Below are positions 53,263 through 63,142 of a stretch of DNA of 64,000 bases, one piece after another. The notes beneath the pieces are model-generated. The model made no database searches. It saw nothing but the letters and a program-made list of their open reading frames with translations, and had not been told where the DNA came from. Numbering within the stretch: position 1 is the first letter of the stretch; the number at the start of each line of letters is the position of its first letter. Location of the stretch: NCBI GenBank assembly GCA_902778135.1, contig CACYWP010000002.1, forward strand, positions 62,001-126,000, given 5' to 3'. Origin of the DNA: an uncultured Coriobacteriaceae bacterium (GTDB lineage: Bacteria; Actinomycetota; Coriobacteriia; Coriobacteriales; Atopobiaceae). Made by a program: the position numbers and the translations under genes.

Positions 53263-54218
53263 CACGGGCGAACACCTCCCACACCCTCGGGGAAGGTCGC
53301 CTTGCTGCACAGGCGGGAACCACGACGCTCCCATACGCCCATCAGGCGCCCTTCGGACACGAGCGAGACCGGCTCGCCCGGGCGTGCCGGACGCATCTCG
53401 CCGCGGTCGGACACGGTGGACGGGCAGGCGAACGGGCGTCCCACCATAACGCTCTGGAGGTCGCCCTCCGACAGCCTGTGGATCGGATGCCCCAATGCGA
53501 TGGTCGGGTTGAGCGCATGCTCCATGACCTGGCCCGCGCCCGCAAGCTCCAACTGCTCCAACGAGAGGCAGCGGGCCAACCCGATCGGGCCCGACGAGAC
53601 GCGTTGGAGCCCACACAGGTGAGCCGCGGTCCCCAGGCTGGTGCCCAGGTCGCGGGCGATGCTGCGGATGTAGGTGCCCTTCGAGACGTGGAACGCGCAG
53701 TCCCAGACCAGGACCCCCTCCCCATGGTCGAGGGAGAGCAGCTGGGCGTCGTATATGGTGACGTGACGGGCCTCCAGCTCGACCTGGTCGCCAGAGCGCG
53801 CCATCTCGTAGGCGCGGCGCCCTCCGACGGATATGGCCGAGTATGCGGGGGGCAGCTGGTCGTGGTCTCCCACCAGCGCGGACACGGCCGTGCGCGCGAA
53901 ATCCTCATCGGCCAGCCGGTCGGGTATCGGGGCAGTCCTGATGGGCTCCCCCTCTGCGTCGTCGGTCGTCGTCTGGGTTCCGAACGCGATGCGCGCCACG
54001 TAGCGCTTGTCGTCCAGGGTGAGCATGCCCAGCAGGCGCGTCGCCTGCCCGACCCCTACCACCAGCACGCCCGATGCCGCAGGGTCAAGCGTGCCGGCAT
54101 GGCCCACCCGACGCTCGCCGAGTATGCGCCTCACACGGTTTACCACATCGTGGCTGGACAGCCCGAGCGGCTTGTCGATGGCGAGGAGGCAGCTGATGCC
54201 GCTGCTTCCGCGTCTCAC
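53262..54218 (-). CDS. truB: tRNA pseudouridine-55 synthase TruB
   Basis: 318 aa. TruB isomerises U55 in the T arm of tRNAs. The catalytic aspartate is in GHAGTLDPAASGVL, preceded by IDKPLGLSSHDVVNRVR. PPAYSAISVGGRRAYEMAR and GTYIRSIARDLGTSLG are further signatures. A PUA-like tail is present. The GTG start overlaps the nrnA stop. Confidence 0.94.
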   Translation of the reverse strand: MRRGSSGISCLLAIDKPLGLSSHDVVNRVRRILGERRVGHAGTLDPAASGVLVVGVGQATRLLGMLTLDDKRYVARIAFGTQTTTDDAEGEPIRTAPIPDRLADEDFARTAVSALVGDHDQLPPAYSAISVGGRRAYEMARSGDQVELEARHVTIYDAQLLSLDHGEGVLVWDCAFHVSKGTYIRSIARDLGTSLGTAAHLCGLQRVSSGPIGLARCLSLEQLELAGAGQVMEHALNPTIALGHPIHRLSEGDLQSVMVGRPFACPSTVSDRGEMRPARPGEPVSLVSEGRLMGVWERRGSRLCSKATFPEGVGGVRP

Positions 54219-55249
54219 GAGGCATCAGTCTCCCCTTGTGCGGCCGGGCTTGCGAACAGCTCCTTCAGCAGGGGCAATGCCGCACACAGGGCGTCGTCGA
54301 CGCTGCCCTCGATGGTGAAGCCGGAAGCTGCGCGATGCCCGCCTCCGCCCAGGGCCCGTGCGACGCCGGAGATGTCCCGGGAGCTCTTGGCACGCAGGTT
54401 GCCACGCACCTTGCCACCGGGCACCTCCTTGAGGAACAGGGCGACCTCCGAGCCTGCCACGGACCGCACGACATCCACCAGGCCGTCCGACTCGTCGAGG
54501 CTCGCACCCGTGCGCTCGATGTCGGCGACGGTTGCGTAGCTGTAGGCGATGCGCCCATGCTCGAAGGTCGTGATGCGGCCCATCACGACGGACTTCAGAT
54601 GCAGGAACTGCAGGCGGAAGCTCTGGTAGACGTTGAGGGACACGTCCGAGGGGCTGGCGCCGGCCGCGACCAGCATGCTGGCCACCTGGAAGGCCTCGGC
54701 GTCGGCGTTCTGGTACTGGAAGCGGCCCGTGTCTGTCGCGATGGCACAGAAGAGGCACTGGGCGACCTCGGGGGTAATGGGGATGCCCAGGTGCTGGGCG
54801 AACTCGGCGACGATGACCCCGGCCGCGGCCGCGCTGGGCCGGATGAGCGCCGCGTCCCCGTAAGGATGGTCACAGGGGTGATGGTCGATGATGGCAACCG
54901 TGCGGGACCTGCGCATGACCTCCTCGCCCTTGTTGAGGCGAGAGGCCAGTGAAAGGTCGACGCTGATGAACAGGTCTGGATCGCCCTCGTAGGCGGAGGC
55001 GGCCACCAGTTGGTCCGCCCCCGCCAGGAAGGCATAGATGCGTGGGCAGGGGTCATCGTCGGCAAGCAGGCAGGTGACCCGCTTGCGAGGCCAGCGGCTC
55101 TCGATGAGGAGCTTCAGCGCCAGCTGCGATCCCAGCGCGTCACCGTCGGGATTGGTGTGGGCGCAGATGGCTATGGTCTGCGCCTCGCCAATGAGATAGG
55201 CGATCGCATCGAAGAGGCTTTCCTGATCGGCGCCTGTGCTCGTCTGCAT
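54215..55249 (-). CDS. nrnA: DHH-family phosphoesterase, NrnA-like oligoribonuclease
   Basis: 344 aa. DHH motifs: AHTNPDGDALGSQLA, FISVDLSLASRL, the signature IDHHPCD, and the DHHA1 domain with GGGGHRAASGFTI. NrnA degrades nano-RNAs and dephosphorylates pAp. It lies between rbfA and truB, exactly as in many Gram-positives. The ATG has GGGGG upstream, 9 bases after the rbfA stop. Confidence 0.92.
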   Translation of the reverse strand: MQTSTGADQESLFDAIAYLIGEAQTIAICAHTNPDGDALGSQLALKLLIESRWPRKRVTCLLADDDPCPRIYAFLAGADQLVAASAYEGDPDLFISVDLSLASRLNKGEEVMRRSRTVAIIDHHPCDHPYGDAALIRPSAAAAGVIVAEFAQHLGIPITPEVAQCLFCAIATDTGRFQYQNADAEAFQVASMLVAAGASPSDVSLNVYQSFRLQFLHLKSVVMGRITTFEHGRIAYSYATVADIERTGASLDESDGLVDVVRSVAGSEVALFLKEVPGGKVRGNLRAKSSRDISGVARALGGGGHRAASGFTIEGSVDDALCAALPLLKELFASPAAQGETDAS

Positions 55250-55258
55250 GCGTGCCCC

Positions 55259-55654
55259 CTACTCCCCTGTGCCCTGCTCGATCGGATAGCCGTCCTCGTC
55301 CTTCTCGACGGCAAGCGTCTCGGGCACGTTCTGAAGCGCACGCGAGATGCGCTCGGCCTCGTCGGCCGTCGTGTCGATGCGAAACACCAGCTCCGGCGTG
55401 ACGCGCCAGCCCAGCGCGCGGCCCAGGAGGGAGCGGATGCGTCCCTTGGCGCGTGCGAGGGCTGCCGAGACCGTATCGTAGCGCTCCGCATCGCAGCTTA
55501 TGTAGGCTACGACAAGGCTCTTGTCGACCGACACCTCGCAGCCGGTGAGCGTCACCAGCTCCAGGTCGGGGTCGGAGACCTCGAACAGCAGGATGTAGCC
55601 CAGCTTCTCCTGGGCCTGCTGGCCCATGCGACGGGAGTTGTGGTTCTGCTTCAC
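55259..55654 (-). CDS. rbfA: Ribosome-binding factor A
   Basis: 131 aa KH-like 16S maturation factor binding near helix 1 of 16S rRNA. RRMGQQAQEKLGYILLFEVSDPDLELVTLTGCEVS and the end ELVFRIDTTADEAERI are characteristic. The start is GTG. It follows infB by 9 bases. Confidence 0.92.
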   Translation of the reverse strand: MKQNHNSRRMGQQAQEKLGYILLFEVSDPDLELVTLTGCEVSVDKSLVVAYISCDAERYDTVSAALARAKGRIRSLLGRALGWRVTPELVFRIDTTADEAERISRALQNVPETLAVEKDEDGYPIEQGTGE

Positions 55655-55663
55655 GTCAATCGC

Positions 55664-58330
55664 CTACTCGGTACGCGCGACCTCATCGATGCGGTAGGAC
55701 TCGATGATGTCGCCGGGGTGGATGTCCTGGAAGTTCTCGAGGCCGATGCCGCCCTCGGAGCCGGAGCGCAGGGACTTGACGTCGTCCTTGTAGTGGCGCA
55801 GCGAGGCGATGCGGCCGTTGTAGACCACGATGCCGTCGCGCACCAGGCGCACCTGGTCGGTAGAGGCGATCTCGCCCTCCTCCACGCGGACGCCTGCGGC
55901 GATGCCGACCTTGGGCACCTTGAAGGTGTCCAGGACGATGGCGTTGCCGGTCGACACCTCGACCTCGGTGGGCTTGAGCATGCCGATGCGCGCAGCGTCC
56001 AGGTCCTCCAGGGCCTTGTAGATGACGTCGTAGGAGCGGATCTCGACACCCGTGCGCTCCGCGGCGCTGCGGGCCTTCGCGTCCGGACGCACGCCAAAGC
56101 CGATGATGATGGCGTTGGACGCGTCGGCCAGGACGACGTCGGTCTCGGAGATGGCGCCCACGGCGGAGTGGATGGTGTTGATGCGCACCTCGCTCTGGTC
56201 CATCTTGTCGAGGGAGTCCTGCAGTGCCTCGATGGAGCCCTGCACGTCGGCCTTGATGATGAGGTTGAGCTCCTTGACCTCGGCGTCCTCCATCGTGGAG
56301 AAGAGGTTCTCCAGCGTGATGTGCTTGACCTTGTTCTGCTCCTCGATGCGGGCCTTGAGGGCGCGCTCGTCGGCCAGGTTGCGGGCGTCGCGGTCGTCCT
56401 GGAAGACGCGGAACTCGTCGCCGGCCATGGGCACGCTCTGCAGGCCCAGGATCTCGACGGGGTAGCTCGGCGTGGCCTCCTTGACCTGGTTGCCCTTGGG
56501 GTCGATCATGGCGCGGACCTTGCCATAGCTCATGCCCGCAACCAGGGCGTCGCCCACGTGCAGCGTGCCGCGCGTGACCAGAACCGTCGCGACGGAGCCA
56601 CGGCCGCGGTCCAGCTTTGCCTCCAGGACGTTGCCCGAGGCGAAGGTGTCGGGGTTGGCCTTGAGCTCCAGGACGTCAGCCTCGAGCAGGACGGCCTCGA
56701 GCAGGTCGTCGATGCCGATCTTCTGGCGCGCGGAGATGTCGACGAACATGTTCTCGCCGCCCCACTCCTCGGGGATGACGCCATACTCGGTCAGCTCCTG
56801 GCGCACGCGCGTCGGGTCGGCGCCGGCCTTGTCGATCTTGTTGACGGCCACGATGATGGGGACGCCCGCGGCCTTCGCGTGGTTGATGGACTCGACGGTC
56901 TGGGGCATGACGCCGTCGTCGGCGGCGACGATCAGGATGACGATGTCGGTGACCTTGGCGCCACGGGCACGCATGGCCGTGAAGGTCTCGTGGCCCGGCG
57001 TGTCGATGAAGGTGATGATGCGGTCGTTGATCTTGACTTGGGATGCGCCGATGGCCTGCGTGATGCCGCCGGCCTCGCCTGCCGCCACACCGGTGTGGCG
57101 AATCGCGTCGAGCAGCGACGTCTTGCCGTGGTCGACGTGTCCCATGACGGTAACCACGGGCGGGCGGCTCTTCAGCGAGGCAGGGTCGTCATAGAAGGTG
57201 AAGGAGTTCTCCTCCTCCTTGGTCATGACCTTGACGTCGCGGCCCAGGTCGTCGGCGACCAGCTCGATGAGCTCGTCGGACATCGACTCGGTGAGGGTCA
57301 GCGGGGTGCCCAGCAGGAACAGGCGCTTGATGATGTCGTTCGCGGCAACGCCCAGCAGCTCTGCCAGGTCGCCCACGGTCGAGCCCTGCGGGACCTTGAC
57401 CGTGTCGAGCTGCGAGAGGTCCTGGTCGTTTGCGATGGCCTGCTCGATGCGCTGCTGCTCCGCGGCCTCCTCGGCCTGGCGCTGACGGCGCTCCTTGCGC
57501 TTGCGACGACGGCCCGTCGACTCCTCGTTGGCCTCGCGGACGGCCTGGCGCGCCTCGGCCAGCACGTGCTCGCGGTTGTACTCCTCCGCCTCGCGGGCCA
57601 TGCGGCTGTAGCGGTCCTCGGACTGCTCGGCCTTGCGACCCTTGCGGCCGCGACGGCGTCCGTCGCCACGGTCCGTGTCGTTGGCCGCGGGGGCGGGGGC
57701 AGGTGTGGTCGCGGCGGGGGCGGCACCGCGACGTCCGCGTGCGGGAGCCTCCTCGCGCTGCTCGCGTCGGGCGGGCTGCTCGCGACGTGCCTCGCGCTTG
57801 GCGGCGCGTGCCTCCTCGCGGGCCTTGGCCTCCTCTTCCTTCTGCTTCTTCAGCACCTGCTCCTGCTGGGCGATCTGGTCCAGCAGGCTGGTGAAGTTGG
57901 TGGTGGTGCGGGGCGCGTTGTCGCGGATGCGGTTGCGCTCCTCCTCGGCCTTGCGACGGGCCTCCTCGGCGGCCCGCTCCTCCTCGGCCTTGCGGCGCGC
58001 CTCCTCCTCGGCCTTGCGACGGGCCTCCTCGGCCCTGCGCTCGGCCTCGCGGCGACGCTCCGCCTCCAGGCGCTCCTGCTCGGCCTTCTCGGCTGCGATG
58101 CGCTCGGCCTCGGCCTTTGCCTCGGCCTCGGCGCGCTTTGCTGCCTCGATCTCGTCGGCGCGCGCCTTCAGGATGGGCTCGAGCTTCTTGCGGATGATCG
58201 AGACGTATGCGGGCTCCAGCGTCGAGCTGGGCGACTTTGCGGGAATCTTCATGTCACGGAGATGACCCAGCATCTCCTTGCTGGTCATGCCATATTCGGT
58301 GGCGAGCTCGTGCACGCGGGTCTTAGCCAT
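55664..58330 (-). CDS. infB: Translation initiation factor IF-2
   Basis: 888 aa. An IF2_N module at the start ([20 protein letters not shown]) is followed by a long Arg/Glu/Ala-rich charged helix with repeated KAEEE/RRKAEEE units and a Gly/Arg/Ala-rich segment (~100-250), then a second IF2_N, the G domain and domains II-IV. G1 is GHVDHGKT, G3 DTPGHE and G4 NKID. IF-2 brings fMet-tRNA to the 30S subunit. GGAAAGG precedes the ATG. The usual ylxR and ylxQ genes between nusA and infB are absent; only 47 bases separate the two. Confidence 0.97.
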   Translation of the reverse strand: MAKTRVHELATEYGMTSKEMLGHLRDMKIPAKSPSSTLEPAYVSIIRKKLEPILKARADEIEAAKRAEAEAKAEAERIAAEKAEQERLEAERRREAERRAEEARRKAEEEARRKAEEERAAEEARRKAEEERNRIRDNAPRTTTNFTSLLDQIAQQEQVLKKQKEEEAKAREEARAAKREARREQPARREQREEAPARGRRGAAPAATTPAPAPAANDTDRGDGRRRGRKGRKAEQSEDRYSRMAREAEEYNREHVLAEARQAVREANEESTGRRRKRKERRQRQAEEAAEQQRIEQAIANDQDLSQLDTVKVPQGSTVGDLAELLGVAANDIIKRLFLLGTPLTLTESMSDELIELVADDLGRDVKVMTKEEENSFTFYDDPASLKSRPPVVTVMGHVDHGKTSLLDAIRHTGVAAGEAGGITQAIGASQVKINDRIITFIDTPGHETFTAMRARGAKVTDIVILIVAADDGVMPQTVESINHAKAAGVPIIVAVNKIDKAGADPTRVRQELTEYGVIPEEWGGENMFVDISARQKIGIDDLLEAVLLEADVLELKANPDTFASGNVLEAKLDRGRGSVATVLVTRGTLHVGDALVAGMSYGKVRAMIDPKGNQVKEATPSYPVEILGLQSVPMAGDEFRVFQDDRDARNLADERALKARIEEQNKVKHITLENLFSTMEDAEVKELNLIIKADVQGSIEALQDSLDKMDQSEVRINTIHSAVGAISETDVVLADASNAIIIGFGVRPDAKARSAAERTGVEIRSYDVIYKALEDLDAARIGMLKPTEVEVSTGNAIVLDTFKVPKVGIAAGVRVEEGEIASTDQVRLVRDGIVVYNGRIASLRHYKDDVKSLRSGSEGGIGLENFQDIHPGDIIESYRIDEVARTE

Positions 58331-58377
58331 GTGACCTACCTTTCCGTTCCAGGGTGGCTAGGGGCGACACGAAGTCG

Positions 58378-59631
58378 CTAGATCAGGGAGTCGGGGTCGT
58401 TGGTGACGTCCAGGTCGGCATACTCGGCCAGCTTCTCGTGAATGCCGCAGAAGCGCGAGCCGGGACGGGCCATGTTGCGGCACTGGATGCCGGTGGGACC
58501 GACGTACTCGCAGCGATGGCCGCCCTCCTCCTCTGCCTTGGTCTCCTCGACCTCGCGCGGGATGGAGCGCATGATGTCCGCGGCGAGCGACTCGTTCTTG
58601 ATGTCGATGTGCATGCCGGTCAGACGCGCGGCGAGGCGGGCGTTCTGGCCCTCCTTGCCAATGGCCAGGGACAGCTGGTCGTCGGGGACGATGACCGTCG
58701 CGTAGTTGTTCTCGGAGTCCACCAGGACGCGCGTGACCTTGGCGGGCGACAGGGCGTTCGCGACGCAGCGGGCCGGGTCGTCCGACCAGAGCACCACGTC
58801 GACGCGCTCGCCGCGCAGCTCGGACACGACGGTGCGCACGCGGCTGCCCTTGGGGCCGACGCAGGCGCCCACCGGGTCCAGGCGGTCGTCATAGCTGGAG
58901 ACGGCGACCTTGGAGCGGACGCCCGGCTCGCGTGCCACCGAACGGACCTCCACGACGCCGTCATAGACCTCGGGGACCTCCAGCTCGAAGAGCCGCTTGA
59001 TCAGGTCGGGGTGGGTGCGCGAGATGATGATGGCGGGACGACGGCGTCCGTCACGCACCGGCGCCTGGGAGTCGTTGGGGTTGCGCACGTCGACGATGAT
59101 TGCCTTGATGCGCTGGTTGTGGGTGTAGCGCTCGTTGTTGGGGCGCTCGTTGCGCTCCTCGGGGTGGCGCTGCAGGTTGTAGTAGGGCAGCTCCGCCTCG
59201 ACGCCCTCGCGGATCTTGACGATGGTGAACTCCGGGGCGCTCTGCAGCACGGTGCCGGTGATGATGTCGCCGATGCGGTGAGAGAACTCCTCGTAGATCT
59301 GCTGGCGGGCGCTGTTGTTGACGATGGCCTTGATCTCCGCCTTGGCGTGCTGTGCGGCGATGCGGCTGGTGTCCTTGGGCGTCACGTCCTGCTCGTCGAA
59401 CTCGGTGTACTCGCCGGTCTCGTCATCCCAGGACTCCTCGCGGGGAATGAGCTTGTAGACGTAGACGTTGCCGGTCATGCGGTCGATGGTGACGCGTGCA
59501 CCATAGTCGAGGTGCAGAACCTCCGCGTAGCTCTTGGCCAGCGACTGCTCAAGCCGCTCGATGAGGTAGAGCTGGTCGATGTGCTTCTCCTCGCAGAGGG
59601 CCATCAGGGCGTCCATCATTTCAGAAGCCAT
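58378..59631 (-). CDS. nusA: Transcription factor NusA with C-terminal Cys/His tail
   Basis: 417 aa. The N-terminal polymerase-binding domain, S1 domain ([20 protein letters not shown]) and two KH domains ([38 protein letters not shown]) are clear. The last 46 residues are unusual: C374, C384, C395 and H398 form C-x9-C-x10-C-x2-H ([11 protein letters not shown] ... RFCGIH), a likely zinc-binding element. NusA affects pausing, termination and antitermination. It lies between rimP and infB, with a GAAAGGA-type ribosome binding site. Confidence 0.95.
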   Translation of the reverse strand: MASEMMDALMALCEEKHIDQLYLIERLEQSLAKSYAEVLHLDYGARVTIDRMTGNVYVYKLIPREESWDDETGEYTEFDEQDVTPKDTSRIAAQHAKAEIKAIVNNSARQQIYEEFSHRIGDIITGTVLQSAPEFTIVKIREGVEAELPYYNLQRHPEERNERPNNERYTHNQRIKAIIVDVRNPNDSQAPVRDGRRRPAIIISRTHPDLIKRLFELEVPEVYDGVVEVRSVAREPGVRSKVAVSSYDDRLDPVGACVGPKGSRVRTVVSELRGERVDVVLWSDDPARCVANALSPAKVTRVLVDSENNYATVIVPDDQLSLAIGKEGQNARLAARLTGMHIDIKNESLAADIMRSIPREVEETKAEEEGGHRCEYVGPTGIQCRNMARPGSRFCGIHEKLAEYADLDVTNDPDSLI

Positions 59632-59658
59632 GGTCTGTCCTTTCTGGTCTGGACGCCC

Positions 59659-60135
59659 CTAGGCGTCGTAGTTGGGCTTTATCTTTGCGGTCTTGACGGT
59701 GTCGAAGGGAATCGCGAACTCCTCGCCATCGCAGGCGATGACGACCGAGTCGTCGCGCATGCCCAGCAGCTCGCCGGTGTACTTGCGCCTGCCCTCCGTT
59801 GCCGTGGTGCTCAGCTGGATGGTCTGTCCGGCGAAGCGGTCGAAGTCGCGCCGCTTGCGCAGGGGGCGTGCCATGCCCGGCGACGAGATCTCCAGCACGA
59901 ACGACCCGGGGAACGGGTCCAGCTCGTCGATGATCTCGTTCACCCAGTCGCTCTGGGCGCTGACCTCGTCCAGCGAGATCGTCGGCGCCTCCTCGTCGGC
60001 ATGGTCGATGCGCACGCGCACGATGGGAGCCCGCTTGGCGCCGACCACCTCCACGTCGACGACGTCGATGTCATGGGCCACTGCCTCGGCCTCGAGCGCC
60101 TCGACGATCTTGATCTCGAGCGGCGTTGTCGCCAT
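59659..60135 (-). CDS. rimP: Ribosome maturation factor RimP
   Basis: 158 aa. RimP aids 30S maturation. VVDVEVVGAKRAPIVRVRIDH, the VNEIIDELDPFPGSFVLEISSPGMARPL signature and the SH3-like C-terminal domain (YTGELLGMRDDSVVIA) are all present. ATG at 60135 has GGAGAGGAGG upstream; extension further upstream would run through a terminator-like hairpin. First gene of the nusA-infB block. Confidence 0.94.
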   Translation of the reverse strand: MATTPLEIKIVEALEAEAVAHDIDVVDVEVVGAKRAPIVRVRIDHADEEAPTISLDEVSAQSDWVNEIIDELDPFPGSFVLEISSPGMARPLRKRRDFDRFAGQTIQLSTTATEGRRKYTGELLGMRDDSVVIACDGEEFAIPFDTVKTAKIKPNYDA

Positions 60136-60174
60136 GGGTCCTCCTCTCCGGCATTGCCTCTCAACATATAAAAA

Positions 60175-60203
60175 GAAGCGGGGCAAACGTTCTGCCCCAC
60201 TTC
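60175..60203 (-). terminator. Terminator-like hairpin in the rimP-nusA leader (putative attenuator)
   Basis: On the minus strand GAAGTGGGGCA, a 7-base loop and TGCCCCGCTTC form an 11-bp stem with one G-U pair, followed by TTTTTAT. It starts ~20 bases after the predicted transcription start and ends 40 bases before the rimP ATG, so it would terminate the operon's own leader. Confidence 0.8.
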
Positions 60204-60229
60204 CTCTCAGCAACAAATAAGACATCATT

Positions 60230-60257
60230 ACTTTACCATGCGCCGTCCCCCCGTCAA
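60230..60257 (-). promoter_or_regulatory. Promoter of the rimP-nusA-infB block
   Basis: On the minus strand -35 TTGACG (60252-60257) and -10 TAAAGT (60230-60235), spacing 16. Predicted transcription start near 60223. Confidence 0.65.
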
Positions 60258-60333
60258 GCTGCCACAGGTTCTCCACCGCCAAACATGCGAAACGGGCCAT
60301 GCGCGCGTTGACGATAGACGTTGCCGGCTGCAA

Positions 60334-60374
60334 GGACGGGGCCTGCCGCACCTCGCGTGCGACAGGCCCCGTCC
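60334..60374 (-). terminator. Rho-independent terminator after leuS
   Basis: GGACGGGGCCTG (60334-60345) pairs perfectly with CAGGCCCCGTCC (60363-60374), 12 bp, with a 17-base loop that can itself pair. On the minus strand TTGC follows, so the U-tract is poor. Confidence 0.7.
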
Positions 60375-60399
60375 GTTCGCGTGCGTATCGGTGGCGCTC

Positions 60400-62949
60400 C
60401 TAGACGGCCACGATGTTGACCAGGCGTCCCGGTACGACGATGACCTTCTTCACGTCCTTGCCCTCGATGATGCCAGCCACCGCCTCGCGGGCCGCAGCCT
60501 CGAGCTCGTCCTTGCCCGCGTCCGCGGACACGTTGATGCGGGCGCGCACCTTGCCCTTCACCTGGACCGCGATCTCGACGGTCGAGGCCTTTGCGGCCTC
60601 CTCGGAGAAGGTCGGCCACGGCTCGTCATAGACCGATCCGTCCAGGCCGAGGGCAGCGTGATAGAGCTCCTCGCCCCAGTGCGGGCAGATGGGAGAGAGC
60701 ATGGCGACGATCCCGCGAGCCACGGTGGCGCACAGGGCAGCGTCGCGCTCGTCCTCCCCCACCTTGGTGAGGTAGCCGCTGGCATCGTTGACCAGCTCCA
60801 TGACGGCGCTGATGGCGGTGTTGAACTGGCCCCGGTCGAAGTCGGCCGTGCACTTCAGGCCCATCTCGTTGAGACGGCGGTACAGCTCCGCGCCAGCCGC
60901 GTCGAGACCAGCCACGTCGAGCTTCGCGCTGGCGTCTGCAGCTGCCGCCAGGCCCCAGACCGTGCGCCATGCGCGCTTGATGAAGCGGTTGGCACCCGCG
61001 ACGACCTCCTCGTCCCAGTTGAAGTCCTTCTCGGACGGGGCGATGAAGAGGATGGCCAGGCGCATCGTGTCGGCGCCGTAGGGGCCGATGACGCTGGAGG
61101 GGGGCACGACGTTGCCCTTGGACTTGCTCATGGTGTCGCCGTTGGCGTCCTTGACCATGCCCTGGCAGAGCAGGTTGGTGAACGGCTCGTCGGCATCGAT
61201 CATGCCGAGGTCGCGCATGACCTTGGTCCAGAAGCGCGAGTAGAGCAGGTGCAGGATGGCGTGCTCGATGCCACCGATGTAGTTGTCGACGCACATCCAG
61301 TGGTCCACCGACTCCTTGGAGAACGGCAGCTCGTCGTTGTGCGGGTCGCAGTAGCGCAGGTAGTACCAGCTGGAGCAGGTGAAGGTGTCCATCGTGTCGG
61401 TGATGCGACGGGCCGGCTTGCCGCACTTCGGACAGGTGGTCTCGTAGAACGGCGCGTACTCGGCCAGCGTCTCGCCGGCACCGAGGTCGAGGTCCTCGGG
61501 CAGGGTGACGGGCAGGTCCTCGTACGGGACGGGCACGTCGCCGCAGTCGTCGCAGTGGATCATCGGGATGGGGTTGCCCCAGTAGCGCTGGCGGCTGATG
61601 AGCCAGTCACGCAGGCGGAACTGCACCTTGGAGCGGCCGATGCCGCGCTCGCCCAGGTAGCCGATGATGGCGTCGACGGCCTCGGAGTGCTTGCCGCCGC
61701 GCATGCCGGTGAAGGGGCCGGACTGGATGAGGTAGCCCTCGGCGACCATGGCATGGTCCCAGTCGACGTTGGTGACGACCATGTCCTGCTGGTCCTTCAG
61801 CTGCTCGTAGAGCGGGTCGTCCTTCTCGGCGATGATCGGCGGGATGGGCAGGTCGTACTTGCGGGCAAAGTCGAAGTCGCGCTGGTCGCCGCAGGGCACG
61901 CCCATGACGGCGCCCGTGCCGTAGTCCAGCAGGATGTAGTCGGCGACCCAGATGGGCAGCTGCTTGCCGGTCAGCGGGTTGATGACGTAGCGGCCCGTGA
62001 AGACGCCGTGCTTCTCGCGCTCGGATCCCTGCCTATCGACCGACGAGACCTGCTCCACGCTCTTCTTCAGGGCGAGGTAGTCGGCCTCGCGCTCCGTGCC
62101 GGCGACCAGCTCGGCGGCAAGGGGGCTCTCGGGCGGCAGCAGGAAGAACGTGGTGCCGTAGAGCGTGTCCGGACGCGTCGTGAAGACCGTGATGAGGCGG
62201 TCGGTCGCGTTCCCGTCCTCGTCAGCCAGCGCGAAGTCGATCTCGGCTCCCTCGGAGCGACCGATCCAGTTGCGCTGCTGGGCCTTGACGTTCTCGGGCC
62301 AGCCGGTCAGCTGGTCCAGGTCGTCGAGCAGCTCCTGGGCGTAGTCGGTGATCTTGAGGTACCACTGGGAGAGCTCGCGCTTCTCGGGTACCGATCCGCA
62401 GCGCCAGCACTTGCCGTCGACGACCTGCTCGTTCGCGAGCACCGTGTTGCAGGAGGGGCACCAGTTGACCGGTGACGTGGCGCGATACGCCAGGCCGCGT
62501 TCCCACATCTTGAGGAAGGCCCACTGGCCCCACTTGTAGTACTCGGGATCGCACGTGCGCACCAGACGGTCATAGTCATAGGAGAAGCCCATGCGCTTCA
62601 TCGTTGCGACGGCCTGGTCCATGTTGGCATAGGTCCACTTGCCGGCCTGGGTGTTGTGCTTGATGGCGGCGTTCTCGGCGGGCAGGCCAAAGGCGTCGAA
62701 GCCCATCGGGTGCAGCACCTCGAAGCCGCGCATGCGCGCCTGGCGCGCCATCGCGTCACCGATGGTGTAGTTGCGCGCGTGCCCCATGTGCAGGTCGCCT
62801 GAGGGATACGGGAACATCTCCAGCACGTACTTCTTCGGACGGGTGGAGTCGTCGCGTGCCTTGAAGGTCTCCTGCTCCTCCCAGACCTTCTGCCACTTCA
62901 GCTCGATCTGTTCGGCATCGTATGCCGGGATGGTCTTTTCGTCAGCCAC
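60400..62949 (-). CDS. leuS: Leucyl-tRNA synthetase
   Basis: 849 aa class I synthetase. The HIGH-type motif is [12 protein letters not shown] near the N-terminus. A zinc-ribbon-like CPSCNTV ... CWRCG lies near residues 165-190, the editing (CP1) domain contains [12 protein letters not shown], and the KMSKS loop reads TMSKSKGNV. The end [13 protein letters not shown] is the C-terminal domain. GTG at 62949 with AGAGG seven bases upstream is preferred; the longer open frame upstream has no family similarity. A -10-like TATACT (63022-63027, minus strand) lies ~75 bases upstream. No T-box was seen. Confidence 0.95.
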   Translation of the reverse strand: MADEKTIPAYDAEQIELKWQKVWEEQETFKARDDSTRPKKYVLEMFPYPSGDLHMGHARNYTIGDAMARQARMRGFEVLHPMGFDAFGLPAENAAIKHNTQAGKWTYANMDQAVATMKRMGFSYDYDRLVRTCDPEYYKWGQWAFLKMWERGLAYRATSPVNWCPSCNTVLANEQVVDGKCWRCGSVPEKRELSQWYLKITDYAQELLDDLDQLTGWPENVKAQQRNWIGRSEGAEIDFALADEDGNATDRLITVFTTRPDTLYGTTFFLLPPESPLAAELVAGTEREADYLALKKSVEQVSSVDRQGSEREKHGVFTGRYVINPLTGKQLPIWVADYILLDYGTGAVMGVPCGDQRDFDFARKYDLPIPPIIAEKDDPLYEQLKDQQDMVVTNVDWDHAMVAEGYLIQSGPFTGMRGGKHSEAVDAIIGYLGERGIGRSKVQFRLRDWLISRQRYWGNPIPMIHCDDCGDVPVPYEDLPVTLPEDLDLGAGETLAEYAPFYETTCPKCGKPARRITDTMDTFTCSSWYYLRYCDPHNDELPFSKESVDHWMCVDNYIGGIEHAILHLLYSRFWTKVMRDLGMIDADEPFTNLLCQGMVKDANGDTMSKSKGNVVPPSSVIGPYGADTMRLAILFIAPSEKDFNWDEEVVAGANRFIKRAWRTVWGLAAAADASAKLDVAGLDAAGAELYRRLNEMGLKCTADFDRGQFNTAISAVMELVNDASGYLTKVGEDERDAALCATVARGIVAMLSPICPHWGEELYHAALGLDGSVYDEPWPTFSEEAAKASTVEIAVQVKGKVRARINVSADAGKDELEAAAREAVAGIIEGKDVKKVIVVPGRLVNIVAV

Positions 62950-63142
62950 GTACGTGCCTCTCTTCCTCGCGTCGCCCTCACGGCGGGCGACGGTCTTGCC
63001 TATCGTGCACAACAGTAAAGCAGTATAGCCCACCACCTGCCGATTTGCCGTGCTGAAGCGAGCTGGCGCATGCGATTTGCAATAGCGGCACCGTGTTACC
63101 ATTGAGACTTGTAGATTTCTGCGCTACCGGGGAGGGAATGGG

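Noticed and set aside
62950..63060. T-box riboswitch in front of leuS
   Set aside because: The leader is only ~75 bases from the -10-like sequence and lacks the T-box core and any terminator/antiterminator pair.
62950..63102. N-terminal extension of LeuS to 63102
   Set aside because: The 51 extra residues have no synthetase similarity, and GTG at 62949 has a well-placed ribosome binding site.
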